From: Areca catechu
Taxonomy: Eukaryota; Streptophyta; Magnoliopsida; Arecales; Arecaceae
Direction of reading: 5' to 3'
DNA length: 64,000 nucleotides
Assembly (NCBI GenBank): GCA_021397845.1
Contig: CM038039.1
Coordinates: forward strand, 4,705,731-4,769,730
This document shows positions 33,000 to 43,425 of this stretch, in pieces. Position 1 is the first letter of the stretch; each line of letters opens with the position of its first letter. The notes beneath the pieces are model-generated. The model saw only the letters and a program-made list of their open reading frames with translations. It had not been told where the DNA came from and did not search any database. A program made the translations under genes and the position numbers.

Positions 33000-33943
33000 G
33001 TTTCCCCCACTCTTCTTCCCCAATTACTGGAGTATTGTTGGGGGTGAGGTGGTGGAAATGTTACAAAGGGTTTTCGAGTCCAAAGGCCTACTACAGAAGT
33101 GGAAAAAGATCTTGATCACTCTTATCCTGAAGAGACCTGATGTATCAACTTGAGTCACTTCAAACTGATTAGCCTATATATCATCCTCTATAAAGTGTGT
33201 GCTAGAATTTTGGTCGAGTGACTGAAGCCTGGTATCCCTTGCCTGACCAATCTGTAGTGTGCCCTCTATCTGGAGCAGGTTGCTTTTGTCAGCAGCCATG
33301 GCATCACGAACAATGTCTTACTCATATAGGAATTTATGCATGATCTGCAATGTGCCCCATTCACCAGAGTTTGATGGTGGTAAAGCTGGACATGGAGCAT
33401 GCTTAAAATTGGATGTGCTGGTCCTTCTTGCATTGGATGCTTCATGAGTTCAGATTCTAGGACAGGTGGATTGACTGGGTCATGATTATGTTGAGACCTC
33501 GAGTTTTACTATTCTGACAACGGTTCCCTGATGGAGTTCTTCCACTTTACTGTAGACTTCACTAAGGGTGCCCTCTATCCCCTACTTTTTTATTTTATGT
33601 GCTGGCACTCTATCTCGTGGTCTCCGGGTGGTGGTTCATGGGTAGAGCTAGAGCCCTACTGGGGCTATGCCCATATTACTTTTTTATTGATTGGGCTTCC
33701 ATCCAGAATATTAGGTGCTTTGCATATGTTGTTGAAGTCTACTGCTGGGCATCTGGCCAGCTGGTGAACTTGCAGAAGTCCACTATCATTTTTAGTTCCA
33801 AGACAAAGGTTCAGGTGAAGCAAGCAATTTGGAACATGTTGGGAATCCTGGAGCATACTACGATCCTAACTTACCTGGGTGTTCCAATTATAGGACGAAG
33901 ACTTTGGAGAGTTGCTTGTAGGCCTATAGAGCAGCAGGTATGA
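33000..33943 (+). pseudogene. LINE reverse transcriptase remnant
   Basis: Degraded RT. KGALYPLLFY (from the conserved QGDPLSP-type area) is near 33560. The frame 33599-33943 contains YYFFIDWASIQNIRCF, where the F-A-D-D catalytic box should be but is mutated, followed by SGQLVNLQKSTIIFSS and TYLGVPIIGRRL, the conserved RT C-terminal part of plant L1s. The order and spacing fit. The catalytic aspartates are lost. Confidence 0.8.
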
Positions 33944-35130
33944 GATTGCCTCGAGGGTTGGCAAGCTAATTCCCTTTCCATGATGGAAAAGATGATCCTA
34001 GTGAAATTGGTTTGAACTCCATCCTAATCTATCTCTTGGCGAACATAATTGTGCCAATCTCCTGTCTGAGATGGCTAGAGCAGCAATCGAGGACTTCCTA
34101 TGTTTGCCATGATTGCCAAATATGCCGCTCTCTTCCTTATCTGACTGGACGACTTGTGGTGCAGAGTGATAAGGGCTCAGTATGGGGGCATGGAGTTGGG
34201 TCGTAGATTAAGAGTGCATATGGGTGCTCCTTCATCTAGAAGGATATTTGTATTTGATCTCCTATAGTTGCAGCCAGGGTCAGATGGCTGGTTAAAGATG
34301 GGACTTCGATTGATGTCAACCAAGATCTTGGATCTCCGATGTTCCTGTCTCGCTGGCTGACCTATATTAGTATGGAGGTGGGTGACCATCTGCAAGTCTA
34401 CAAATTTATGATGGATATGACGGTCGATGCTAGAGGACACTCAATGTCACTCGCCTCTTCGGTGTTTATCATGCGGATAGGATCCTTGCCACCCCAATTC
34501 CTGTCCATCGGTGCTAGGATTTGAGGGTGTGAGGTCGAGTGTGTACTCCCAAGGTTCCTGCAAGGGACCTTGCTGAGTTGAACAGGACATGGCTAGATAG
34601 GAGGTTCAGGTTGCTTGGATTTGAAAAGTGGAAGTCCATCCTAATATCAAGCTATTTCTTTGGAAGGTTGCTTGGAATCGGCTTCTGACTTCTTGCTTCT
34701 CAGGATAAGAGGCTTGGAGATTCCAGTGGCCTGCCTAGTTTATGGACTTAAGGATGAGTCAGCAGAGTATGCACTCTTTCGGTGTCCCAAAGCAAGCTTG
34801 ATTTGGAGGATGGCAGGTGGATAACCTTGGAGGGCTAGCAGTAGCTTGGGGCTGATTCCCTTTCTGGCTACAATCTATAGAAGTTTTGTTGAGAGCCAGA
34901 CCGGTGTTCGGGGAGCTAAGATAGCATATATTGCTTATCATATTTAGCTCTCCGGGAATAATTTAGTTTTTGACTCTAAGATTGTGCCTGCTCATCGGGT
35001 CCTTGAAAGAGACCATTCTTTAGTAGCTAAGTACTGCTGTTTCAACACGCTAGCTTATCGATTGATGCCCTGGTGCCTTAGGACTCTCTTGCTTTGTCTG
35101 TAGCAAGCCGAGTATTTTTTTCTCTTAGGA
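33944..35130 (+). pseudogene. LINE ORF2 C-terminal region (thumb and zinc-binding remnant)
   Basis: Heavily broken. Fragments such as LFLWKVAWNRLL (about 34650-34690) and FRCPKASLIWRMAGG (about 34775-34820) recall the zinc-binding reverse transcriptase region of plant L1s. Nothing else was recognised. Confidence 0.5.
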
Positions 35131-35139
35131 GCCCCCACC

Positions 35140-35860
35140 ATCTAGGTATGTAAATGTTAACTTTGATAATAGTAAGAGAGATGGCAGGGTGTTGTGGGCT
35201 TTGTCATCCATGGTCCAGATGCCAGAATCTTATTGTGGGGATGTCATCTTTTTAAGCAATCTATCAAAGAAGTTAAGCTTCATGCTGTTTGGGCAGGTAT
35301 CATCTGTGCAAGGTAGGAGCTACGGGCTGGAAAATTTTTCTTGAAGGAGATTCTACTAATGTTATTAGCTAGATTTGGGATATGACAAAGTAGCTGAACA
35401 CCCATCCGATTCTTTAGAATATCCAGAGTTTTCTCAGTCTTCCCATCATGATGATCGTCCAGCATATTTTTAGGGAGGCGAATAGCATGATAAATTGGAT
35501 TTAGGGCTGGAAATGGACCGGCCCAAAGACTATATTTTAAAAATTTTGGACCGAATCCGGGCATCCCTTTGGTCCAAAAATTAAATGGACTCTATTTTAC
35601 AGCCTGAAGACTAGTCCGATATGCTTAAAATTTGGTCCGAAGCCTGAACCAATTTTAGGCTGGTCCGAAGTTTATTGCGTTGGCCCAGCCCAGTTCTAGA
35701 CAATGGGTTTTGGGCCAGTCCATTTCCAGCCATAATTGGATTGCTTCATTTGTTATTGACACCACACCGGAGACTGGAGCCGGTATCACGGAGATTTTTA
35801 TTTTCTAGCTTAGAAGGATATTTTGTACTATGATGGTTTGAGTTGCACTTACACTAGATT
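35140..35860 (+). pseudogene. LINE RNase H-like region, split by a MITE
   Basis: VNFDNSKRDGRVLWAL-like start at about 35153 matches the K-V-N-F-D-G opening of plant L1 RNase H domains. The remainder is degraded, and a 233-bp hAT-like MITE (35502-35734) is inserted. Confidence 0.55.
35502..35734. mobile_element. hAT-like MITE (233 bp) inside the LINE
   Basis: The left end is TAGGGCTGGAAATGG; the right end read in reverse is TATGGCTGGAAATGG, a 15-bp terminal inverted repeat with one mismatch. It is flanked by a perfect 8-bp duplication ATTGGATT at 35494-35501 and 35735-35742. TA.GG ends and 8-bp duplications are typical of hAT elements. No coding capacity. Confidence 0.85.
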
Positions 35861-35879
35861 TTTGTGATCATCCATTTGT

Positions 35880-35918
35880 AACAAAAAAAAAAAAAAAGGG
35901 AGGGGGGGGGGGGGGGGG
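35880..35918. repeat. A tract and G tract at the LINE 3' end
   Basis: A run of A marks the LINE tail, followed by gggagg and a long G run. The G run is odd for a LINE tail and could be a slippage or assembly artefact. Confidence 0.6.
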
Positions 35919-36115
35919 ACAACAAACTTGAACACCACCATCAAAGATAACCTAACTACAGTTGAACATTGTTTCTCGATAAAAGGATGACAAAACAGTC
36001 TTTAAAGAGCAATTTGGCAATCTATATGAAACTTAGAACATAATTTTCAAATGACTAAGAGGTACGAGATAATAGTTCAAGAGAGCAAGGGGATCGATTG
36101 ATGGGTGCTAATTAA

Positions 36116-38433
36116 TTAAGCCAAGTTTGTGATTTCATCATCGAAAACAGCCATGTGTTCTTTCACAACACACCTCATCATCAGCCTCACACCCTGCTTG
36201 GGTGCAGGCGGCTTGAGCATGATGAACGACCCAATAAAATTACCGTCGTTGAAAGGAACGACATGCATCGGCTCTCCCCATCCATAATCCACCTCATAAA
36301 ATCCCACCTTGTTCCAATCCGCTATGATAAACGTTCCATAGTCAAGGGCACTTTGTATGGGTCCTCCTCATTCTCACCTGCCATCCATTCCGAGAACTTA
36401 CGTGGTAACATGTTCTTGGCTTCTCTAATGAGACTCACAATCTCGATGATCGACGAAGACACAATCTTCTCGCTAGTTGCCGAGACGGTCACGGGGTACA
36501 CAGCATTTCCATAATAACCTTTTCTATGCGGCAACACTCGATCCAACAAATGACGGGTATCTGCTGCAAAGCCAAAGCGGACTTCGACATCGGGCTCGAG
36601 ACCGATAGCACGGGTTCGGGCTCGCCAGGCCATCGCTGTCACGATGTCGAAGGTCGAGCATCTTTTCCCGGTCTCTTCCATGAATCGGTCCTTGAATTTG
36701 TCGATGCTGTCCGATGAGATGTCGGCGATGGAGTACTCGAAGTCGAAGGTGGTCAGGGCCGGCGGCGGACCTAGACCTTGAGGGGGCTTGGCTGGGTTGA
36801 ACTTGGGGATGGCCTCTCGGCACCAGATGGGTTCCACCGTGGGCCGTGGAAGGCCTCGGGCCGTCTCTGCGATGGCGTTGACAAATTGGGCTGCCCCGAG
36901 GCCATCAAACAGTGCATGGCTTGATATGATGCCGACGGAGAATCCACCGCATGTGAATTGCGTGACCTGAAATTCACCGTTATCAACAACCAGGTGTTGA
37001 GGTCTGAAAACCTTGATCTGTTGCTTTCTTTCTTTCATTTAATTTTCTTGGGCCTGACAGCGACGGGGGTTGGTGAAAAAAAACGCTTGTGACGGGGTCG
37101 CATGGCCGTTGCATGCATGTGGACTCACAATAATGCAATCAATTATGGAGATGGCCAGGCACGTCTGGTGTCACATGTGATAGCTAACCTACCACGACTT
37201 CTCTCTCATGTGGCAAATCAGTAACTCCAAAGACAACGTACGTGCTATCGTTTGCGTTGAACAAGATTTTTTTTCTTCGATTACATCAGTTTCGGGGCAC
37301 TCAATTAAGCTGGGTTTAATGGGTCGAACCCACTTCGAAGCCAAGCAAATTATACGTTTCTTTCACATATTTATTTATTTATTTTTTTTTTAAAAAAAAG
37401 GCAGATGCACTAGTGCTGGCATTGTAAATATCTAAAGAAGGCAAAAAAATTATATGCAGACATTGCATTTCCATGACCGTGTACTGTTAGCCACAAAATA
37501 TATGCTTTATCATGCTATCCATTAAACATTAAAAGTTTATCTGAATAATTAGATTCAAAATCTTATAGAATTCATGGGATTCTTCCTACGGGCTCAAAAT
37601 TATCGGAGTATGAAGTTCTTTTTCTTTCTATAAATTTGGGCTGGTTCACTTCAAAACTGCTCCTAGATAGTTTTGAATATATATAGGTCTACTTCAATTT
37701 ATAATCAAATAGTTTTACTGGTTTTATCGATCTAATCCACTAATTCTATAAATAGGTCTTAAAATGCATTCCTCGTTCACAGCTAGATCAAAATACATCT
37801 CAAAACCAATTAAGCGAACGGTCTCCTCACCCTGTAATAAAAGTCGTTTATATTTATTTGGCTGACCAGGGAATGACTTGACCCAGTTTTTCGTACAAGA
37901 ATTGCTAGCATGCGATAAAATAAAATATAATAATCTGAGAGATATACCACTTCGATGCATCTTTCTTTTATTTTTGTTAGATAAAATATCGTAAATGCAC
38001 GTAGATTGCAAAAGAGGCATACCTGCATCATGAAAATGACACCCTCTTGGCTTTCATCAGTGGGGGGGACTGGAAGGAACTCTTCCTTTGGGATCATGAG
38101 AGGCCGTTGGAGATCGTTAACATCTTTGAGGCTAAAATTCGCCGTGGCCTCGACGAACCATGCACCTTCCCCGGTGCAAGCAACGACCATGTCACCGCCG
38201 TCGCACTTGAGGAGCCGACCGGCGACCGGGTAGTAGTGGATCAAGGCCTTGGACAGCGCTTCCCTTATGACCCTGGCCGGCTCGACGCCGTGCTGGAAAA
38301 CATGGATGGAGTCGACCATGACATCCCTCAGGGCCGGTGTCAGATCGATGGAAGAGAGGGGGAGATTGCCTGCCGGCGTTGGATCGCTGGGACCGACCAA
38401 TACCGGAGCCAATTTGGTCACGGAGAAGTTCAT
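36116..38433 (-). CDS. BAHD acyltransferase gene, two exons, with an apparent one-base frameshift
   Basis: Exon 1 is 38433-38023 (137 codons, start MNFSVTKLAPVLVGPSD). It ends CAG|GTATGC, and exon 2 starts after TTTCAG at 36966 with VTQFTCGGF. The stop is at 36118-36116. The intron after this Gln is at the site usual for the family. Expected length is about 420 residues. The catalytic H-x3-D motif is SSHALFDG (His154, Asp158), and the DFGWG motif appears as DYGWG near the end. BAHD enzymes move an acyl group from acyl-CoA to an alcohol or amine in the cytosol. Overall it looks like the group of acyltransferases that includes rice-type AT4; the substrate is unknown. A one-base deletion at about 36343 (TTG ACT ATG where TTG GAC TAT is expected) shifts the frame before DYGWG. 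This may be a true lesion or a sequence error. A Tat LTR begins 262 bp upstream of the ATG. Confidence 0.88.
36967..38022 (-). other. Intron of the BAHD acyltransferase gene
   Basis: A 1056-bp GT...AG intron, donor GTATGC at 38022 and acceptor TTTCAG at 36967. AT-rich in its middle, with no inserted element recognised. Open frames into it are read-through of the exons. Confidence 0.85.
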
Positions 38434-38694
38434 GGTGATGGGAATGGTTTGTCTGATTGTTTTGATGCTCTTGCGTTTGGAGTATTGTCTGCTTAAGAGG
38501 ACCGGGGCGGGACGTTGACCGCATAACCGCTCGTTTGGTTTGCAATTAAGAACGCATTGTTTTTGTCATTTTCCCCACATGGACAGCTAATGAAGAGAGA
38601 TGCTTGTTCGAGGCTGCGACCTGTACATGGAGTTTAGAACGTGTAACGCGATGGATAGAATTTAATAAAATTAAGAAATTTTTAACATTCAATT
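38434..38694 (-). promoter_or_regulatory. Remaining proximal promoter and 5' UTR of the acyltransferase gene
   Basis: About 260 bp between the start codon and the Tat-A LTR. An AT-rich stretch (ttaattttattaaatt, about 38660-38680 on the minus strand) is the only TATA-like candidate. Everything further upstream is now retrotransposon. Confidence 0.5.
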
Positions 38695-39457
38695 TGTTGG
38701 CGTGGAGTCCCTGGATCGATCGCCGGTCGGAGCTGCTGTATCACAAGATCGCTCTCTGGTTCATCTGCAAAATAGATTTCTTGCCGGAGTTGTTCCGGCG
38801 GAGGACACTTCGATGCCTAAATCAGTGACGGATTCCCGCCACAGAATAGGGAAGGTGTCGAGAGTAGAAGAGAAAAGGCTCTTGGAGACTGTAACTGTAT
38901 GTGAGCGTGAATGTTAGCGTACCTCTCGAACCATCATTCTTATCCTTATTTAAAAAGGGCCTCCAGCCTGCGACCTGCCCTTTTTCCGGTGATCATGAGG
39001 AGCCAATTTCTTCTATGATTGGCGATCGTAGGTTGTCATTGAGCGGTTCCGGCCAGTTCGAAGGCGGGCAGCAGGAGTTGCGCGCCATGATCATGGCATG
39101 ATCAGTGTCGATTGTAACCGTTGGTTACAGTTGTCTTTCTGTACCAGATTATGGTCCAAGCTTCGGGTTTCCCCTTTCGTGGGTCGAAGACTTGGTATTT
39201 CCCCGGGGCCGAAGATCGTGTCTATGGCGGGGACCGAAGTACGTGCTTTCGAAAGTCGATGAGAAGTTCGGTCTTCGGTCAAGGCTGAAGACGTTACCCG
39301 AAGGACCGGCCTCCGGATGTTGTGGTCCGGTGCGAAGCCTTGGGTTGCATGCAGTTGGCCTGTCCCTTGCTTGGTCTGAAGTCCGTAGTCTGGAGAGAGA
39401 GGACTTCGACCAATCGAACCAGAGTCCAGTTTGTAGCTGAACCGGGATATCCCAACA
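38695..39457 (-). repeat. 3' LTR of Tat-A
   Basis: 763 bp, from TGTTGGCGTGG to GATATCCCAACA in plus view. It matches 58574-59322 along its whole length. Short open frames in it are repeated in the other LTR and are not genes. Confidence 0.95.
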
Positions 39458-39470
39458 GTTGCCCCCTTAC
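39458..39470 (-). promoter_or_regulatory. Polypurine tract of Tat-A
   Basis: The minus strand reads gtaagggggcaac directly before the 3' LTR start TGTTGGGATATC. Confidence 0.75.
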
Positions 39471-40049
39471 TCAGTTTTCGAAGCGAAGATTTGAGAAGTA
39501 AGAGTATTGAGGCCTTGTCATTTTTCTCATAGGAGGCGGTGCAGTGGATGATTACGGGATCCCTGATAGGACTGCCATCACGATCCGGGAATTAGATGGT
39601 GGACATCTATCACTCCTGGATTGGGGAGGAAAGAGAAAGTGGGTGGCCCTGGAGCCACATTTTCTTTTCTCGTTGCATGATGGTTGAGGCAATCTTTTGG
39701 TTGAGATTTGGATGGTTGTGGTGGCTCTCCTCCATCCGTTGGATGAAGGGTATACCTCATCCTGGCGGTTAGTTGCAGGTGGGTTACCTTCCAGGGTAAC
39801 CTTGAGTCAATTTAACCCCGACGGGGCTCTAGAGACCCTTACTTTTCTTCTGGGGAAGGGCGAAGGTCCGGCCAAGGAAGTTTCTTTAACCTCGTCTCAT
39901 CCTCCATCATAACTATTCTGGACTACCAATCTATTCCACAGGTAGAATCTTCTTTCTGCTCCCTTGCTTCATTCCTTTATCATGGAAGGGACCGTAGAGA
40001 GTCAGGGGGAAAGGTCGGGCCCTCGGGGGTCGGAGATATAGTAGGTCCG
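39471..40049 (+). other. Spacer between the polypurine tract and the antisense ORF
   Basis: No recognised protein. It may hold the promoter and 5' UTR of the plus-strand ORF. An ATG at 39983 (MEGTVESQGE...) is in a different frame from the first recognised domain and soon meets stops, so the real start is unclear. Confidence 0.45.
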
Positions 40050-42171
40050 GAGTTGATTCCCAGCTCGGTTTCTCAGGGCAAGGCAGCCCTTCTTTGGGAA
40101 TGCTACCGCATCCCTGAGGAGTTTTCCTTCGTCCTTCCCGCATCCGAGGAGCGGGTGAACGAACCTCCCCTTGGATGCCTAGCCATATACGAAGATCATC
40201 TGAAAGATAGTCTTCGGTTTCCCCTGCACCCCTTCTTCGTCAAGATCTTTCGCTTGTACCAAGTGGTACCAGCGTAGTTGACCTCGAACAGCATCAAGAA
40301 CATTTGCGGGTTCTTGGTTATGTGCAGCATTGCAAATGTAGAACCTAGGACCAATCTGTTCACAGCTCTTTTCGTCCTCAAGAGGGATTTCCACAGCAAT
40401 GGATGGTGGGTGATTGGCCCTAGGTCAGGCCGTAGGGTCATCAAGGATATGCCCGGTGCCATCCACGGGTGGAAACCCGTTTTTGTATTTGTGTTGTCTC
40501 TTAATTCATGGGGCTTCGATACGGTGTGGAAGAAGCCTCGCATGACCGCCAATGATGGGAAGAAGGTCTTGGCGGCCGATCAGTCGGACTACGACCTCCT
40601 GGTCAACTCCGAAGTTACCCCCATTCGGGAACTGTTGGAGGAGAGAAATCTCCATCGGACGGGAATTAGCAGATTCCCCTTATTAGGTATAGCGATAGGA
40701 ATTTCTGCTCTTCTTCCTTGGATTTATTGTAGCTCAATCAATTGAAGTGAAATCCTTTGCTTGCAGGTGGCGGGATGAAGCCCGGTTTGAGCTAGCTCCG
40801 CCAGACTTCGGAGAAAAGGGTTGCACAAGCCCCCCCTGACTAGGTCTGCAGTCCAGAAGAGGGCTCGGAGGGATGGTCCCGAGGGGGACCAAAGCACCTC
40901 ATCTTCCCGGGGGACCTCAGGAGAAGACGTAGCAGCCGCGAAAGGGGCTCCGTCAAGACCCCATCCAGTCGAGGCTCCATCGGTGGTTGTCTCCCCAGTT
41001 CACGGAACGGGGAGCCCGCTCCAGGGACTAGATGTATTGCCGTTTTGCCCGCTGCTGCTGATAGGGGCAAAATGCGGCAAGTCGAAGGAGAGTTCGCCTG
41101 TGGGGCTTCCTCAGCCGGAGTCCATTCGACGAACTCTTCGGAGCTTTCACCTACGGGGGGACTGTTGGTCCCAGCCGTAGACAGACAGGCATTGAAGGGT
41201 ACGCTTCTGCCTCACGACATGGCTGTTCTTCGGAACCGGAGCCTTCCCAGGGTGTCTGATTCTGCCTTCTCCGCCCTGCAACAGGTATAATCCTTGCTAC
41301 TTCTCTTTGTCTTAAGAATTGTTCAATTCATGACCCCCCTCCTTTGATGCAGCTAGTCTACGACCTCACCTTCATGGAGGAGGGCCTGGGGAATGTAGAC
41401 AGCCTCATCCTTGGCCTTAATGAGGAGCTTCAGACTGCCAGGGTTGCCAAAGAAGTAGCTGAGGAGCTGAAGCAGCCCATGGAGGACTGTCTTGCCCGGA
41501 TGAATGATGAAGTTCACGAATTGAAGGGCGAATTGAAAAGTGCTCATCTGACCCTGATGAGGCAAGAGGCAGGGTGGAGGAGGAGCAGGAAACAAGTCGA
41601 ATCCCTAGAATAGCCTGCCAGAGAGGATCAGAAGAAGATAAAAAGCCTGGCCAAGGTGGCGGAGGAGGCTTCCAGGAGGGCCGAAGAGGCGAACCTGGAA
41701 TCCGAAGCTGCTAAAGGGGAGTCCGCATCTTTGAAGAAGCGGGTGGACGATGCTGTGGCTGATTTCAAAATGCCTCTGCAATTCCAAGCGGAGATCAATG
41801 AAGCAACTTTGTATGGCTACCAGTACGGCTTCAACGACGGACTCTCCAAGGTGAAGGAGGCCTTCCCCCATCTTGATCTCTCTAACATTCCCTCCTTCGA
41901 TATAGCTGGAGAAGGAGAAGAGGAAGTGGAGGGGGCCGAAGTCATAGTAGAGGCCGAGGAGGCACCATGTCCGGAGGAGGAGGCCACTGCTGTAGTTGAA
42001 AATCCGGAGGTGACCCCAACTCCGATCCTGGTTCAGGAGGAGGCTCAGGCCGGAGGAGTCCAAGCTGAAGGTTCCCCGGTTCCAGCCCGGATTGACGAGG
42101 TCCTCTCAAAGCAAATTGATAGGTTGCTCCAATCCTATGATATTGAGCCTTCTCCTGCTGATGTTGAGTGA
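40050..42171 (+). pseudogene. Antisense additional ORF 1 of Tat-A: 'putative gypsy-type transposon' domain plus coiled coil, spliced
   Basis: Opposite to gag-pol. The first part (40053-40690) has YRIPEEFSFVLPASEER, FPLHPFFVKIFRLYQVVPA, a TAG at 40275, then NSIKNICGFLVMC, FTALFVLKRDFHSNGWWVIG and HGWKPVFVFV. This is the conserved domain named 'putative gypsy type transposon' in plant Gypsy elements. A low-complexity Ser/Pro part with a frameshift near 41050 ends at ALQQ. An intron GTATAA...TGCAG (41285-41352) precedes the coiled-coil exon (LVYDLTFMEEGLGNVDSL, AEELKQPMEDCLARMNDEV, one TAG at 41611, then VAEEASRRAEEANLESEA). The C-terminal module FQAEINEATLYGYQYGFNDG and an acidic tail end at 42169-42171. 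Role unknown. About three lesions. Confidence 0.8.
41285..41352 (+). other. Intron in antisense ORF 1
   Basis: A 68-bp segment starting GTATAATCC and ending TTTGATGCAG, between ALQQ and LVYDLTF. An intron at a comparable place precedes the coiled coil in Tat-B (about 7751-7829). Confidence 0.75.
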
Positions 42172-42909
42172 CTTAGGTCGTTCTGGATGTATTTTCCTTC
42201 TTTTTCATTGTACTTATCAATGAATGATAGTTTTTCTAGACTCTGAAATGAATTCTTCCTTCTTTGGGTGTGCATTGTTATGCTTCATGTGTAACTCGAA
42301 ATGATTTTACCGTTCTTTTTTCTGCTTAGTCAAATAGTCGCTTCCGAAGGCCGTTTAGTCTATAAGAACTGGCTTTACCGTTCTCTTTCCTGTTCGGTTA
42401 AGCAGTCATGGCCGAAGGCCGTTCAGTCGATGAAGACGAACTTTGGAACGGACCGGAACTCCATTGCCGAAGGCCGTCTCCTTCCTTCGGGTGTTAAGTT
42501 GGTCCGTTGGGGCGGATAAGAGTCATCTCCCCGCCAATCAGTGATTAGGAAGATTTGATTGCGATCCTTGTTGCCCATGTAGCACGTTGATATATGTACA
42601 GTCATGATTTCTTGCGCCTTGTGAGCCGTCGGGTCTCCTTTTTCCAAAAGAAACCATTAATGATGCCGTCACATGATGAGAATTTTTTCAGATTCGAAGC
42701 GATGGCAGTTGTTGTCCTGGGGATGGCTCCCAAGCGACTTTCTGGTTCTCGAAACGTTGCCTGGACACGTGGCGCTTTCTGATGCGGCTAGGAAGGACAT
42801 GGGGCACGCCTCCCCGCAGTCGGTCGTGGGTGCAGGATCTCTATAAATAGGATCTTGCCTTCTGCTGTCAAGGGCCATTATTTCCGTAGGCTCCTTTCCT
42901 CCATTAATA
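42172..42909 (+). promoter_or_regulatory. Spacer between the antisense ORFs, with a TATA box for the second
   Basis: Holds the presumed 3' end of ORF 1 (tatcaatgaatgatag, 42216). Three copies of ccgaaggccgt with diverged surroundings lie between 42345 and 42475. A clear TATAAATA sits at 42842-42849, 60 bp before the ATG cluster at 42910. No coding content was recognised. Confidence 0.6.
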
Positions 42910-43425
42910 ATGATGTTCAGCACTTCTGAGCTCCGTCGTGCGGCAAAGAGAAGGGCCATTGATCCGAAGTGGAAGCAAAGTCCGGAGTCTCTTGGGCCGA
43001 GGGAAGACGAAGAGGAGCCTCTCGTGGACTGCCTCGAGAAGAAGGTCCGCCTGTTGGAGGCTTGGTTGAGGGAGGCTTGGGCCCAGGTCACTGCGGCGAC
43101 CACGATGGCAGAGGAAGCAAGGAGGGAGGAGGCAAACACCGTCTCGAACTTCAAGGCTTCTGCCGCCTTCAAGGATGAACTCGCCGGGGTGGCTCTAGAT
43201 TCCTTCCACCAGGGGTTCCGGGAATGTCGGAGGAAGGCCTCCAAGTTTTATAACTTGAAGGGCCTGGACAACATTAAGTCATCCGTTCCCTTTTCTGGGC
43301 ATAAATTGATTCCGACTCTGATGAGGGATCGGATTCTGGTTCGGACAGGAACCCCGGGGGCCCTTCGTCGTCCCTCCAGATCTCTCCCTGTCGGTACGGG
43401 AAAAACCCGGCGGAGAGTTATTGAA
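42910..43425 (+). pseudogene. Antisense additional ORF 2 of Tat-A (short coiled-coil protein)
   Basis: Two adjacent ATGs at 42910 and 42913 open a frame with ELRRAAKRRAIDPKW, then a heptad stretch LEKKVRLLEAWLREAW, and the C-terminal module FKDELAGVALDSFHQGFREC, KFYNLKGLDNI. The formal frame runs to 43644 through a poly-T tract. After about 43305 another frame gives an acidic DSDSDEGSDSGSD stretch ending at a TGA near 43425, which looks like the original end. The module is similar to those ending ORF 1 and the Tat-B ORF. Function unknown. Confidence 0.6.

Larger units (their letters stand above)
30413..35918 (+). mobile_element. L1-type LINE retrotransposon, heavily decayed
   Basis: Plus-strand element with L1 endonuclease motifs (31640-32330), RT remnants (33250-33950), a zinc-knuckle-like region (about 34650-34800), an RNase H-like region (35140-35860) and a terminal A tract (35881-35896) followed by a G-rich tract. 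The 5' end is uncertain. It may be near 30413, after a diverged direct repeat, or further right, near 30770. Many stops and frameshifts mark it as old. It lies tail-to-tail with the acyltransferase gene. Confidence 0.8.

Noticed and set aside
35897..35918. G-quadruplex motif from the long G tract
   Set aside because: A single G run next to an A tract at a LINE end is as likely to be slippage or assembly error. There are no spaced G runs.
42669..43244. A 191-residue minus-strand frame opposite antisense ORF 2
   Set aside because: Serine/alanine-rich shadow. The plus strand carries the coiled coil, module and a TATA box.
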